DNA of 64,000 nucleotides, from contig NZ_QHKX01000002.1 of assembly GCF_003194625.1 (NCBI RefSeq), positions 310,001-374,000 on the forward strand, written 5' to 3'. Of the stretch, positions 36,113 to 44,781 are shown piece by piece. The stretch is from Nocardioides solisilvae (GTDB lineage Bacteria; Actinomycetota; Actinomycetes; Propionibacteriales; Nocardioidaceae). Under the pieces are notes generated by a model. That model did not search any database, had not been told where the DNA came from, and saw only the letters and a list, made by a program, of their open reading frames with translations. Both the position numbers and the translations under genes were made by a program. The stretch's first letter is position 1, and each line of letters begins with the position of its first letter.

Positions 36113-37686
36113 CGGGCAGCCGTCAGGCGGCCGGGCAGCGGGTCACCGGAGCGCAGGCGCAGCGCCGCGTCCACGTCGGCGTCGGTGGGTCCGCCTGTTC
36201 CGCGCAGGTCGGCCAGCGACCAGGCGACCCGGTGCACGCGGGTCGCCCCGCGCCGGGTCAGCCGCCCCGCCAGCAGGGCGTCGTCGAGCCGGCGTCGGCC
36301 GTCGTCGGGCAGGGGCCACTCCTCGCGCAGGACGTGCCCCGGCACCTGGCCGTTGAGTCGCCAGGCCAGGCCGGCGTAGCGCTCCGCCTGCCGCTCCCGC
36401 GCCCCGGCCACCCGCTCCCGGATCTCGGCGGAGCCCTCCCGCCGCTCCAGCGGGTCCCGGCCCCGCGGCCCCGTGGGCGCCACGTGACGGGTGATGTCGA
36501 TGCGGTCGGTGACCGGGCCGGAGACCTTGCGCCGGTAGTCCCGCCGCACCACCTCGGGGCAGTCGCACCGGTTCTGCCCCGCCGACGGGTGGTACTCCCC
36601 GCACGGGCACGGGTTCGCCGCCAGCACGACCATGCCTCCCGCCGGGAAGACCGCGGCTTCCTCGCCGCGGACCACCCGGACCTCCCCGCTCTCCAGGGGC
36701 TGTCGCAGCCCGTCGATGACGTCGGCGCGGAAGAGCGGGAACTCGTCGAGGAAGAGCACCCCGCCGTGGGCCCGGCTCAGCTCGCCGGGCCGGACCCGTC
36801 CGCTGCCGCCGCCCAGGATGCTCGTCCGGGAGGCGTCGTGGTGCGGGGCCCGGAAGGGAGGTCGGGTGCAGGGGCCGTCCACCGGGTCCAGCGGGCCGGA
36901 CAGCGACCGGACGGCGGTGAGCTCGAGCGACTCGTCCCGGCCGAGGTCCGGGAGGATCCCGGGGATGCGCTCCGCGAGGCTGGTCTTGCCCGCCCCCTTG
37001 GGCCCCGACAGCAGCAGGTGGTGCCCGCCGGCCGCCGCGACCTCCACGGCGAACTTGGCGTCCTCCATGCCGATCAGGTCGGTCATGTCCAGCGCGTCGC
37101 AGCGGTCCTCGCCGCGCCAGCTGAGCAGCTGGCTGCCGGAGGGACCCGTGACCGGCTCCGCCACCGGCACCTCCTCCCCCCGCAGCTGCGCCACGACCTG
37201 GGCCAGCGAGCGGACCCCGAACACCTCGAGGCCCGGCACCATCGCCGCCTCGCGCGCCTGCGGCTCGGGCACGAAGACGCGCCGGAAACCCCTCCGGGCC
37301 GCCGCCATCACCATGGGCAGCACCCCCGCCACCGGACGCAGCCGGCCGTCCAGGCCCAGCTCGCCGATGAGGACGGTCCCGGACAGTGCCTCCTTGGGCA
37401 CGCCGCCGTCGGCGGCCTTGATCCCCAGCGCGATCGCGAGGTCGAAGTGGGTCCCCCGCTTGGGCAGGTCCCCCGGGGCGAGCAGGATCGTCACCCGGCG
37501 CGTGCTGGGCCACGGGGGCGCACCGTGGGTGATCGCCATGCGGACCCTGTCCCGCGCCTCCAGCAGGGAGGCGTCGGGACGCCCCACGATCGTCGCGCCG
37601 ACGACGCCGGGCGAGATGTCGACCTGCACCTCGATGAGGTGGCCGACGGCCCCTTCCAGCACGAACGTGTAGGCGGTGGCGACCAT
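36109..37686 (-). CDS. comM: ComM/YifB-family Mg-chelatase-like AAA+ ATPase
   Basis: ComM is a hexameric helicase that promotes branch migration in natural transformation. The 525-aa product has the N-terminal Lon-substrate-like domain (VDISPGVVGATIVGRPDASL), Walker A GPKGAGKTSLAE (about residue 220), Walker B LFLDEFP, the finger with CPCGEYHPS and a C-terminal lid LNGQVPGHVL/RVAWSLADLRG. The ATG shares one base with the yraN stop. It overlaps dprA by 4 nt. Confidence 0.95.
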   Translation of the reverse strand: MVATAYTFVLEGAVGHLIEVQVDISPGVVGATIVGRPDASLLEARDRVRMAITHGAPPWPSTRRVTILLAPGDLPKRGTHFDLAIALGIKAADGGVPKEALSGTVLIGELGLDGRLRPVAGVLPMVMAAARRGFRRVFVPEPQAREAAMVPGLEVFGVRSLAQVVAQLRGEEVPVAEPVTGPSGSQLLSWRGEDRCDALDMTDLIGMEDAKFAVEVAAAGGHHLLLSGPKGAGKTSLAERIPGILPDLGRDESLELTAVRSLSGPLDPVDGPCTRPPFRAPHHDASRTSILGGGSGRVRPGELSRAHGGVLFLDEFPLFRADVIDGLRQPLESGEVRVVRGEEAAVFPAGGMVVLAANPCPCGEYHPSAGQNRCDCPEVVRRDYRRKVSGPVTDRIDITRHVAPTGPRGRDPLERREGSAEIRERVAGARERQAERYAGLAWRLNGQVPGHVLREEWPLPDDGRRRLDDALLAGRLTRRGATRVHRVAWSLADLRGTGGPTDADVDAALRLRSGDPLPGRLTAAR

Positions 37687-38066
37687 CAGTCCACACCCCT
37701 GACGTGCTCGATCGTGGCGTGGCCCCGGCGGGGCCGCATCACCGCGACGACGTCGATCCGGATGCCGTCGGGATGCACCCCGCGGGCGTGCACCCACTGG
37801 GCGGCCAGCCGCTGCAGCCGCCGGAGCTTCTCCCGGGTCACGGCCTCGTGGGGGGTGCCGAACGCGTTGCTCGTGCGGGTCTTGACCTCGCAGACGACCA
37901 GCGTGCGTCCGTCCCGGAGCACCAGGTCGATCTCCCCCGACTCCCCGTGCCAGTTCCGGTCGAGCAGCACCATGCCCTGCCCGACCAGGTGGCGCGCGGC
38001 TATCTCCTCGCCGTACGCCCCCAGCGCCGCGTTGCGGCCCGTGGCCACGGCCCTGCCTCCAGTCAT
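37686..38066 (-). CDS. yraN: YraN-family endonuclease-fold protein (UPF0102)
   Basis: The 126-aa protein has the restriction-endonuclease-like signature GAYGEEIAARHLVGQGMVLLDRN, then HGESGEIDLVLRDGRTLVVCEVKTR (catalytic E, D, E-x-K). The function is unsettled; it may act on recombination intermediates with ComM and DprA. The ATG at 38066 is chosen at the start of homology, with GGGGAG directly upstream. A start at 38249 would add about 60 low-complexity residues. Confidence 0.92.
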   Translation of the reverse strand: MTGGRAVATGRNAALGAYGEEIAARHLVGQGMVLLDRNWHGESGEIDLVLRDGRTLVVCEVKTRTSNAFGTPHEAVTREKLRRLQRLAAQWVHARGVHPDGIRIDVVAVMRPRRGHATIEHVRGVD

Positions 38067-38197
38067 CTCCCCCACCCCTTTCCGCTGCCAAGGGTGGTCC
38101 CCGGGGCACCTGGGTGCGGGTGGACGCCTCGCATCCTGTGGACGACACGCGTGCGCATGCCCCCTGTGGAGGACCAGCGGCCCGCGCGGGCCTCCCG
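38067..38197. other. Intergenic region, no gene seen
   Basis: About 130 nt separate yraN from tadG. There is a self-complementary GGCCCGCGCGGGCC near 38179, but no gene and no clear promoter element that I can support. Confidence 0.5.
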
Positions 38198-38214
38198 GTC
38201 CGGGCGTCCCGGAC
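38198..38214 (-). terminator. Hairpin after tadG
   Basis: GTCCGGG-CGT-CCCGGAC is a perfect 7-bp stem starting 4 nt past the tadG stop. There is no U-run. It probably ends the tadE-tadG transcript. Confidence 0.55.
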
Positions 38215-38217
38215 GGG

Positions 38218-39966
38218 TCAGTCGACCAGGCGCAGCACCTTGCGGGCACCCGGCTGGTACTCGACCGTGTCCGCGTTCGGGGGGATGGGCAGGGCGTCGG
38301 GGTTGAAGCCGAACATCGTCATGCTCTGGACCTTGCCGCCGGGGTTGAGCGTGAGCCCGTTGGTGGCGGACGGGCCGGACGAGGTCGACTCGTCGGTCAG
38401 GAAGACCGGGGCGAACGTCTTGATCGCCAGGTACTTCTTCAGCATCCGGTCGCCCTGCCACACCACCGGCACCCAGAAGAACCGCGGGGACTCGTAGATC
38501 CGGGAGTCGAGGGCGTCGGCCGGCACCCCGGTGTCCTTCGCGATGTCGGACAGCGTGTAGCCGTCCTTGAGGAAGCAGGACAGCGTGTCGTTGTTGTAGG
38601 TGCGTCCACCGCCCAGGTTGAGGTCGGAGCGCCCGCACTCGGGGTCGGTGGGCCGCTCGAGCCGCCCGCTCCCCGGCGGGACCCCGGCGCTGCCCCCGAG
38701 CAGGCCGCCGGTCAGTCCCTGGGGGTCGTTGCCCGGGTCGACGTACAGGCAGTTGCGCCCGTCCAGAGGCACGCTGTCGATCAGCGCGCCCGCGGGGCTG
38801 CCGTCGGCGGCGCACTCGAAGCTGGCCGGGGAGTCGAACGGGACCAGCTCGTGGTCCAGGCCCTCGGCCACGTTCCACGCGTAGACCTTCTGCTTCTGGA
38901 TGATCCCCTGCCGCGGGCTGTCGAGCTGGCCGAAGTTGCCGCGCTGGTGCTCGTTGCAGCCGACCTGGCCGCCTCCCGTCACGGCGAACTCGCCGGCCCG
39001 GCCGGGCTTGTTGACCAGGAGGGTGGTCGGAGCGAGCGGGTGGCTCGACACGCTGGGGGCGACCGTCCCCGACGTGTCGGGGACCAGGACCCAGACCTGC
39101 CACGTGCCCACGGTGCTCGTGATGGTCCACGTGTTCGTCGGGTCGCTGACCGTGGAGTTGTCGGGGAACCGGTGCGTCGGGGCGTCCAGCGACACGTTCA
39201 CGGTCGCCGTCGACGCCCCGGCGGGCAGCGCGACCTGGTAGTCGGCGTACTGGGTGTCGCCGAAGGTGAACCTCAGCACCGCCCACGTGCGGCCCGAGGG
39301 GATCCTGTCGATCGTGACGGCGACCTGCTGGCCCGCGGTCGCGTACGGCGCCGCGCCCGGCGACACGTCCGTCACCCGGAGCTGGTTGTGCTCCTGGATC
39401 CGCGAGGGGTTGGTGTACTGCGGGCTCGCGTCCGGGGCCGGCTGGGCCGCGACGTCGCCGGCGAGCGGACCGTAGACGCAGGAGGCGGGCACCCACATCG
39501 GCATCACTCCCTCGACGGCGGGGACGGGGGTGCGCACCTGCACCGTCGCCTCCTTCGTCACGTCCTGCTCGTCGACGCCGAACACGTCGGCGAAGGCGTA
39601 GTCGACGGTGGCGGGCGGCGCCACCACGCGCATGGTCACGTCGTCGGGGAAGGAGACCTCACCGTCCGACGGGTCGCCGTTGCCGAGCTGGGCCGCGGAG
39701 ACCACGTCCTCCTGGCCCCGGACCTTGTTGCCCGCCTTGTTGAGGTAGTCCGCCACCTCCTGCCGGATCTGCGGCTCGTTGGCCGGCGTCCGGGGCAGCA
39801 GGTGACCGGCGCTGAGCGTGGCCACGTCCACGGACTTCTGCACCGTGAGCCCGCGCGCCCAGGCGTTGCCCAGGTCGGTCGCGACGGCCGCGACCATCAG
39901 CAGGAGCAGGGCGGTGCCGGCCGCGAAGATGGCGACCGACCCCTGTTCGTCGCGGCGCCGACTCAC
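38218..39966 (-). CDS. TadG-like pilus-assembly/surface protein
   Basis: The 582-aa protein has the TadG N-terminal block: RRRDEQGSVAIFAAGTALLLL, a single TM (about 10-30), then DLGNAWARGLTVQKSVDVATLSAGH. The long extracellular part holds a beta-rich domain (about 210-340) and cysteines in ASCVYG, GCNEHQ, FECAADG, NCLYVDPG and PECGRSDL. TadG proteins help Flp/Tad pili or act as surface proteins. GTG start overlaps the tadE stop (GTGA). There are no tadA, tadB, tadC, tadZ or flp genes in the window, so the pair is isolated and its name is by homology only. Confidence 0.82.
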   Translation of the reverse strand: MSRRRDEQGSVAIFAAGTALLLLMVAAVATDLGNAWARGLTVQKSVDVATLSAGHLLPRTPANEPQIRQEVADYLNKAGNKVRGQEDVVSAAQLGNGDPSDGEVSFPDDVTMRVVAPPATVDYAFADVFGVDEQDVTKEATVQVRTPVPAVEGVMPMWVPASCVYGPLAGDVAAQPAPDASPQYTNPSRIQEHNQLRVTDVSPGAAPYATAGQQVAVTIDRIPSGRTWAVLRFTFGDTQYADYQVALPAGASTATVNVSLDAPTHRFPDNSTVSDPTNTWTITSTVGTWQVWVLVPDTSGTVAPSVSSHPLAPTTLLVNKPGRAGEFAVTGGGQVGCNEHQRGNFGQLDSPRQGIIQKQKVYAWNVAEGLDHELVPFDSPASFECAADGSPAGALIDSVPLDGRNCLYVDPGNDPQGLTGGLLGGSAGVPPGSGRLERPTDPECGRSDLNLGGGRTYNNDTLSCFLKDGYTLSDIAKDTGVPADALDSRIYESPRFFWVPVVWQGDRMLKKYLAIKTFAPVFLTDESTSSGPSATNGLTLNPGGKVQSMTMFGFNPDALPIPPNADTVEYQPGARKVLRLVD

Positions 39967-40439
39967 GTGCAGTCACCCACGGAGGCGTCGGGCACGCCCT
40001 CCACCCGGGAGTCGGCCGACTGCGTGACCAGGCCGTCGTCCATGAACGGGATGAGGGGGATGCCCAGGTCGATGCTGGTGAACTGGACGGTGACGGTGAC
40101 CAGGTCGCCGACCTGCACGTCGGTGCCGGAGTTGCCGGCCCCCTTGGTGTACGTGCGGGTGACGGTGGCGCCGCCGGCGTCGCCCAGCGAGTCGATGCGG
40201 TCCCGCACGTCGGCCTGGAAGGCGGAGCAGGAGGCCAGGTCGCCGACGGCCGCGCGACGGGCCGCCTCCCGGGCGGCGGTGGCACCGCCCTGCGCCGACC
40301 AGAAGTAGAGGCCGTACTGCACCATGCCGAAGACCAGGAGGAGCAGCATCGGCATCACCAGGGCGAACTCGACGGCCGCCGCGCCGCCTTCGTCACGTCG
40401 TCGCGCCGAAGGTCGCCGGTCGAGGACGTGCGGACTCAT
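39963..40439 (-). CDS. TadE-like pseudopilin-family protein
   Basis: The 158-aa protein has the TadE signature GGAAAVEFALVMPMLLLLVFGMVQ (a prepilin-like Glu followed by one TM), then FWSAQGGATAAREAARRAAVGD. A C-terminal domain follows with TVTRTYTKGAGNSGTDVQVG and two cysteines (one at LASCSAF). TadE is a minor pilin-like component. I chose the ATG at 40439 because GGAGG at 40448-40452 is 8 nt away; GTG 40448 and ATG 40445 overlap that box. It is coupled to tadG. Confidence 0.84.
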   Translation of the reverse strand: MSPHVLDRRPSARRRDEGGAAAVEFALVMPMLLLLVFGMVQYGLYFWSAQGGATAAREAARRAAVGDLASCSAFQADVRDRIDSLGDAGGATVTRTYTKGAGNSGTDVQVGDLVTVTVQFTSIDLGIPLIPFMDDGLVTQSADSRVEGVPDASVGDCT

Positions 40440-40447
40440 GGGCATCA

Positions 40448-40452
40448 CCTCC
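40448..40452 (-). promoter_or_regulatory. Ribosome-binding site that decides the tadE start
   Basis: GGAGG on the minus strand lies 8 nt before the ATG at 40439 and overlaps the alternative start at 40448, so the two longer readings are unlikely. Confidence 0.7.
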
Positions 40453-40549
40453 AGCAGGACTTCATACCCGATGTTAGGTACAAAATGCGGCTCGCGCAGG
40501 AGAACGTGGAGATGAGGTCAACGTCCGGCGCGAGGCGTGCGCCGAGGAG

Positions 40550-40858
40550 TCACTCCTTGGGCAGGTCCATCTCCTGGTGGCTGAGCTCCTCGACGTTGAC
40601 GTCCTTGAAGGTCAGCACCTTGACGTTCTTGGCGAACCGGGCCGGGCGGTACATGTCCCACACCCACGCGTCACTCATCGAGACCTCGAAGAAGACGTCG
40701 CCGTTCTCCGTGCGCGCCTTCACGTCGACCTGGTTGCAGAGGTAGAAGCGGCGGTCGGTCTCCACCACGTACTTGAAGATGGAGACCACGTCGCGGTACT
40801 CCCGGTAGAGGGTGAGCTCCATCTCGGTCTCGTACTTCTCGAGATCCTCGGCGCTCAT
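40550..40858 (-). CDS. DUF2469-family conserved actinobacterial protein
   Basis: The 102-aa acidic protein runs MSAEDLEKYETEMELTLYRE, then SIFKYVVETDRRFYLCNQVD and ends in EELSHQEMDLPKE. This composition and its place after rnhB match the DUF2469 family. The function is unknown. The ATG overlaps the rnhB stop by 4 nt and AGGAGAG lies 4 nt upstream. After it comes a gap of 110 nt to the tadE start. Confidence 0.9.
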   Translation of the reverse strand: MSAEDLEKYETEMELTLYREYRDVVSIFKYVVETDRRFYLCNQVDVKARTENGDVFFEVSMSDAWVWDMYRPARFAKNVKVLTFKDVNVEELSHQEMDLPKE

Positions 40859-41622
40859 CGACTCTCCTGGTGGTGGGGGTTCCGCACGACCCTATCCGGC
40901 GCCCCACCCTCGCCCCGGGACGCCGGGCCGGGCCGGTCCCCCTCCTCCGGGGCGGGGGGCTCGAGGCCCGCGGCGCGGCGGACGTTGACGAAGCGCAGGC
41001 GGTGGGCCGGGCAGGGCCCGTGCTCGGCGAGCGCCGCGGTGTGCGCGGAGGTGATGTACCCCTTGTGCGTCTTGAAGTCGTACGCCGGCCACTCGCGGTC
41101 CAGGTCCACCATGAGGCGGTCGCGGGTCACCTTGGCCAGCACCGAGGCGGCAGCGATGCAGGCCGCGACACGGTCGCCCTTCCAGACGGCCAGCCCCGGC
41201 ACCTCCAGCCCGTCGACCGGGAACCCGTCGGTCAGCACGTAGGCGGGCCGGTGGTCCAGCAACGCCACCGCGCGCCGCAGGGCCTCGACGTTGGCGACGT
41301 GCATCCCGAGCCGGTCGCACTCCTCGTTGCCGACGACCACGACCGACCACGCCAGCGCGCGCCGGACGACCTGCTCGTAGCAGGCCTCGCGGGCCCGCTC
41401 GGTGAGCAGCTTGGAGTCGGCGAGCCCCGGCACGACGCCCCGACGTCCTGCGGGAAGGATGCAGGCGGCCGCGACCAAGGGCCCGGCACAGGCGCCCCGG
41501 CCCGCCTCGTCGACACCCGCGACGGGGGTCAGGCCCACCCGGCCCAGCGCGCGCTCGTAGCCGTAGAGCCCGGCGTCGCGCCGCACCGTGGCACCTCGTG
41601 GCAGGCTCGGGCTGAGGGTCAT
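40855..41622 (-). CDS. rnhB: Ribonuclease HII
   Basis: RNase HII removes ribonucleotides from DNA. The 255-aa protein has the catalytic block VAGVDEAGRGACAGPLVAAA (D, E), DSKLLTE, WKGDRVAACIAAASVLAKVTRD (D) and YDFKTHKGYITSAHTAAL (family pattern). The ATG at 41622 overlaps the lepB stop by 4 nt; homology starts about 35 residues in. The C-terminal 30 residues are low-complexity and not needed. Confidence 0.95.
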   Translation of the reverse strand: MTLSPSLPRGATVRRDAGLYGYERALGRVGLTPVAGVDEAGRGACAGPLVAAACILPAGRRGVVPGLADSKLLTERAREACYEQVVRRALAWSVVVVGNEECDRLGMHVANVEALRRAVALLDHRPAYVLTDGFPVDGLEVPGLAVWKGDRVAACIAAASVLAKVTRDRLMVDLDREWPAYDFKTHKGYITSAHTAALAEHGPCPAHRLRFVNVRRAAGLEPPAPEEGDRPGPASRGEGGAPDRVVRNPHHQESR

Positions 41623-42404
41623 CGCTCGCCGTGGGCCGCCACGTCGTCGAAGGTGCCGGGCCGCTTCACCCACCGGAAGTTGTCCCAGGGCCACAGCACC
41701 AGGAAGACCTTGCCCACCACCAGGTCGGCGTCGACGAACTCCCGGCCCGGGACGCAGTCGGTCTCGTCGGGCAGGCACATCTTGTGGGTCGAGTCGGCGG
41801 ACTCGCCGCGGTTGTCACCCATCACGAAGAGGTGGCCGTCGGGGACGGGGCCCGCCTTCCAGTCGCACGACGAGATCATCGGGCCGTTGCACCGGGTCTC
41901 GGGGTCGTCCTTCACGTAGTCGTCCTCGGTCAGCGGCTGCCCGTTGACCGAGATGCGGCCCGCGTCGTCGCAGCACTCCACGACGTCACCGGCCACCCCG
42001 ACGACGCGCTTCACCAGGTGCCCGCCGGACGGGTAGAGGCCGATCCGGGTCATGGCGCGCACGACGAGGTTGTCGGGCGGCTCCACGATGCTCCCCGTCA
42101 GCCAGCCGCCCGGATCCTTGAAGACCACGACGTCGCCACGCTGCGGTTCGCCGCCGCCCCAGTAGGAGACCTTCTGGACCAGGATCCTGTCGTCCTCCAC
42201 CAGCCCGGGCTCCATGGACTCCGAGGGGATGTAGAACGCCTGCACGAAGAAGGTCTTGACCACCATCGCCAGGACCAGCGCGACGCCCAGCAGGAGCGCG
42301 GTCTCCTGCCACAGCGGCAGGTGCTTGCGGGGACGGGAAGCAGAAGACCGCGGCTCCTTCCCGCCGTCGGACGGTGGGGAGGAATCGCGGTCTTCGACAG
42401 TCAC
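41619..42404 (-). CDS. lepB: Signal peptidase I
   Basis: LepB cleaves signal peptides of exported proteins at the membrane. The 261-aa protein has one TM helix (about 33-55, ETALLLGVALVLAMVVKTF), the catalytic Ser63 in YIPSESMEPGL, the Lys132 in GGHLVKRVVGVAGDVV and MGDNRGESADS. A Cys-Cys-Asp-Asp segment (about 143-146) follows. Its GTG start at 42404 has TAGTCT exactly 6 nt upstream, so it may be leaderless despite lying 37 nt after rplS. Confidence 0.96.
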   Translation of the reverse strand: MTVEDRDSSPPSDGGKEPRSSASRPRKHLPLWQETALLLGVALVLAMVVKTFFVQAFYIPSESMEPGLVEDDRILVQKVSYWGGGEPQRGDVVVFKDPGGWLTGSIVEPPDNLVVRAMTRIGLYPSGGHLVKRVVGVAGDVVECCDDAGRISVNGQPLTEDDYVKDDPETRCNGPMISSCDWKAGPVPDGHLFVMGDNRGESADSTHKMCLPDETDCVPGREFVDADLVVGKVFLVLWPWDNFRWVKRPGTFDDVAAHGER

Positions 42405-42410
42405 GCCCAG

Positions 42411-42416
42411 AGACTA
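42411..42416 (-). promoter_or_regulatory. Candidate -10 box of a leaderless lepB transcript (TAGTCT)
   Basis: TAGTCT ends 6 nt before the lepB GTG. It lies between rplS and lepB and gives lepB-rnhB-DUF2469 separate expression from rplS. Confidence 0.5.
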
Positions 42417-42441
42417 ACGACTGGTGGGTGCGGGACGAGGA

Positions 42442-42792
42442 TCAGCCCTCGCGGCGCTCCTTGATCTTGGCCTTCTTGCCGCGGAGGTTGCGCAGGTAGT
42501 AGAGCTTCGCGCGACGCACGTCACCGCGGGTGACGACCTCGATCTTCTCGAAGATCGGGGAGTTCAGGGGGAAGGTGCGCTCGACACCGACGCCGAAGGA
42601 GACCTTCCGGACGGTGAAGGTGCGGCCGACGCCGGCACCGTGGACGCGGATCACGACGCCCTGGAAGACCTGGACACGGGAGCGGTTGCCCTCGGTGACC
42701 TTGACGTGGACCTTGACGGTGTCGCCGGCGCGGAAGTCCGGGACGTCGTCGCGCTTGATGGCGTTGCCGAGCTCGGCGATGACGTTGGTCAT
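42442..42792 (-). CDS. rplS: 50S ribosomal protein L19
   Basis: L19 sits at the subunit interface. The 116-aa protein is family-typical: [99 protein letters not shown]. The ATG at 42792 has GAGGAG upstream (GAGAGAACATG context). It has its own promoter inside the 3' end of trmD. Confidence 0.98.
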   Translation of the reverse strand: MTNVIAELGNAIKRDDVPDFRAGDTVKVHVKVTEGNRSRVQVFQGVVIRVHGAGVGRTFTVRKVSFGVGVERTFPLNSPIFEKIEVVTRGDVRRAKLYYLRNLRGKKAKIKERREG

Positions 42793-42956
42793 GTTCTCTC
42801 CTCGCGATCGCCACAGGTCAGCCGCGGGTTGCGTTCGTGCACGGACGGTCCGCACGTCTCGACCGGCGCACCGGCACCCCCTGTGGCAGGCGGCCGGCGC
42901 AGGCCCCCCGCGTGCGTGCTCCGGGGCGACCCTGGGTCGGTGAGGACCAAGGAAGG

Positions 42957-42987
42957 ATTCTGCCAGACGGCCGGGCTCAGCGGGAAA
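42957..42987 (-). promoter_or_regulatory. Candidate rplS promoter (TTTCCC-19-CAGAAT)
   Basis: A -35-like TTTCCC (42982-42987) and -10 CAGAAT (42957-42962) are 19 bp apart, with TCTGG directly before the -10. This TCTGGCAGA core also forms the rpsP promoter. The element overlaps the end of the trmD coding region. Confidence 0.5.
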
Positions 42988-44134
42988 TCCGCTTGGTGAG
43001 CACGACGGGGCCGGACGGGCCGCCGAGCACCTCGGCCACGCGGTACCCCGCCTTCCGGTACATCCGCAGGTTGTCGGCGCTGTGCTTGCCGGTGAACAGC
43101 CGCGCCGTGCGCACCCCGGCAGGGGCCACCTGCTCGACGTGGTCGAGGAGCAGGCGCCCCAGCCCACGACCCCGCTGGTCGGGGGCGACCATGAGCCGGC
43201 CGACCTCCCAGGTCTCCCCGTCACGGCGACCGCGCACGGAGCCCACGAGGCGGCCCGCGACGCGCACGACGTAGGTGTCCCACGAACCGACGGACTCCTC
43301 GACGTCGGCCAGGTCCTCGTGCAGCGGGGGGATGGAGAGGTCCTCGTTGAGGATCGCCTCGCGAGCCCAGCACGCCAGCTGCAGCGTGAGGATCTCGGGG
43401 GCGTCGCCGCGCCGCGCCGGGACCACCTCCCAGCCGTCGACGACGGCGCTGGCGTGCAGCAGGTCGGGGCGCCGCTCCGCCGTACGGCGCAGCGCCTGCG
43501 CGTGCCGCCACTCGGCGACGGCACCGTGGTTGCCCGACAGCAGCACGGGCGGGACCTCGTGGCCGCGCCACGTCGCGGGCTTCGTGTAGACCGGGTACTC
43601 CAGCAGCCCGTCCTCGTGCGACTCCTCCACGAGGGAGTCGGGGTTGCCCATGAAGCCCGGCAGCAGCCGGACCACCGCCTCGGTCACCGCGAGGGCCGCG
43701 ACCTCGCCGCCGTTGAGCACGTAGTCACCCAGCGAGACCTCCCGCACCTGCGCGACCTCGGCCGCGTGGTCGATCACCCGCTGGTCGATCCCCTCGTAGC
43801 GCCCGCAGGCGAAGACCAGGTGCGGGTGGCCGGCGAGCTCGCGCGCCTCGGCCTGGGTGAAGGGGGTCCCGCTGGGCGTCGGGAACACCACGGTCGCGCC
43901 CGGGCTGTCGGCCAGCAGCTCGTCCAGCGCCGCGCCCCACGGCTCGGGCTTCATCACCATGCCCGCGCCCCCGCCGTACGGCGTGTCGTCGACCGTGCGG
44001 TGCCGGTCGCTCGTCCAGCGACGCAGGTCGTGGACGGCGAGCTCGAGCAGGCCGTTCTCCCGGGCCCTGCCGGGCAGGCTCAGATCGAGGGGTGCGAGGT
44101 ACTCGGGGAAGATGCTGACGACGTCGATCCGCAC
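42977..44134 (-). CDS. trmD: tRNA (guanine37-N1)-methyltransferase fused to a GNAT acetyltransferase
   Basis: TrmD methylates G37 next to the anticodon. Residues 1-226 form the complete SPOUT enzyme: [74 protein letters not shown] and TKPATWRG. Residues 233-385 form a GNAT domain with the acetyl-CoA loop [19 protein letters not shown] (about 317-335) and [17 protein letters not shown]. No stop or frameshift separates them, so it is a genuine fusion. The GTG start lies 1 nt after the rimM stop. Usual TrmD proteins are about 240-270 aa; this is 385. The acetyl acceptor is unknown. Confidence 0.94.
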   Translation of the reverse strand: MRIDVVSIFPEYLAPLDLSLPGRARENGLLELAVHDLRRWTSDRHRTVDDTPYGGGAGMVMKPEPWGAALDELLADSPGATVVFPTPSGTPFTQAEARELAGHPHLVFACGRYEGIDQRVIDHAAEVAQVREVSLGDYVLNGGEVAALAVTEAVVRLLPGFMGNPDSLVEESHEDGLLEYPVYTKPATWRGHEVPPVLLSGNHGAVAEWRHAQALRRTAERRPDLLHASAVVDGWEVVPARRGDAPEILTLQLACWAREAILNEDLSIPPLHEDLADVEESVGSWDTYVVRVAGRLVGSVRGRRDGETWEVGRLMVAPDQRGRGLGRLLLDHVEQVAPAGVRTARLFTGKHSADNLRMYRKAGYRVAEVLGGPSGPVVLTKRISR

Positions 44135-44135
44135 G

Positions 44136-44684
44136 TCACGCCTCGTCGGGGAAGGGGCTGACCAGGCCGGGCCTGTCGGCCACGACCACCCGGCGTGCCA
44201 CGACGTCGACCTCGGGGACCAGCGCGGCCACGAAGGGGACCAGCGTCTCCCGCCCGTCGAGGGCGGTGACCCGCAGCAGGTCCTGGGCGGCCCCGGGGAC
44301 GAGGCCGGCGACGGTGCCGATCCGCTCCCCCGACTCGTCCACGACGGCCAGGCCCACCAGCTGGTGCTCGTAGAACTCGTCGGGATCCTCCGGGGTGGCG
44401 TCGGCCGGCAGGTCGGCGTGCAGGACGGTGCCGCGGACCGCCTCGGCGCCGTTGCGGTCCGACACCTCCTCGAAGCCCAGCAGCAGCACCCCCTGGTGCC
44501 AGCGCGACGAGCGCACCGTGAGCCGCTCGAGCCGGGAGGCCGAGCCACGCGGCGCCTCGGCCCGCAGGGCCGTGCCGGTCGCGAACCGCAGCTCCGGCTC
44601 GTCGGTGCGGACGTCGACCGTCACCTCGCCCCGGACGCCGTGCGGCTTGCCGATCCTGCCCACGACCACGTCGATGCTCTCCAC
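44136..44684 (-). CDS. rimM: Ribosome maturation factor RimM
   Basis: RimM aids 30S head assembly with S19. The 182-aa protein has the N-terminal [29 protein letters not shown] and a C-terminal PRC-barrel ([23 protein letters not shown]). I chose GTG 44684 because TACGCT lies 6 nt upstream and there is no Shine-Dalgarno box. A GTG at 44690 or 44708 is less likely. It is separated from khpA by a strong terminator, so it probably opens its own leaderless unit rimM-trmD. Confidence 0.93.
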   Translation of the reverse strand: MESIDVVVGRIGKPHGVRGEVTVDVRTDEPELRFATGTALRAEAPRGSASRLERLTVRSSRWHQGVLLLGFEEVSDRNGAEAVRGTVLHADLPADATPEDPDEFYEHQLVGLAVVDESGERIGTVAGLVPGAAQDLLRVTALDGRETLVPFVAALVPEVDVVARRVVVADRPGLVSPFPDEA

Positions 44685-44690
44685 GCGCAC

Positions 44691-44696
44691 AGCGTA
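44691..44696 (-). promoter_or_regulatory. Candidate -10 box of a leaderless rimM transcript (TACGCT)
   Basis: TACGCT ends 6 nt before GTG 44684. It lies right after the 44723-44755 terminator, which supports it as the start of a new unit. Confidence 0.55.
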
Positions 44697-44722
44697 GAGG
44701 GAGCGCACCGCCCGAAATGCAT

Positions 44723-44755
44723 CGTGGGCGCCACCCCCGAGGGGTGGCGCCCACG
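44723..44755 (-). terminator. Strong hairpin between khpA and rimM
   Basis: A perfect 15-bp stem CGTGGGCGCCACCCC/GGGGTGGCGCCCACG with a 3-nt loop begins 27 nt after the khpA stop. The following sequence has ATTTC but no long U-run. It is the best terminator-like stem in the window. Confidence 0.85.
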
Positions 44756-44781
44756 CACGAGCGGTGCCGGTCGGCGCGCGG

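Noticed and set aside
36232..40308. Plus-strand 1358-codon frame opposite comM, yraN, tadG and tadE
   Set aside because: It spans several supported genes antisense and has no family features.
42977..44134. Possibility that trmD and the GNAT domain are two genes joined by a sequencing error
   Set aside because: The frame is open through the junction, there is no start signal for the GNAT part, and the two halves are complete.
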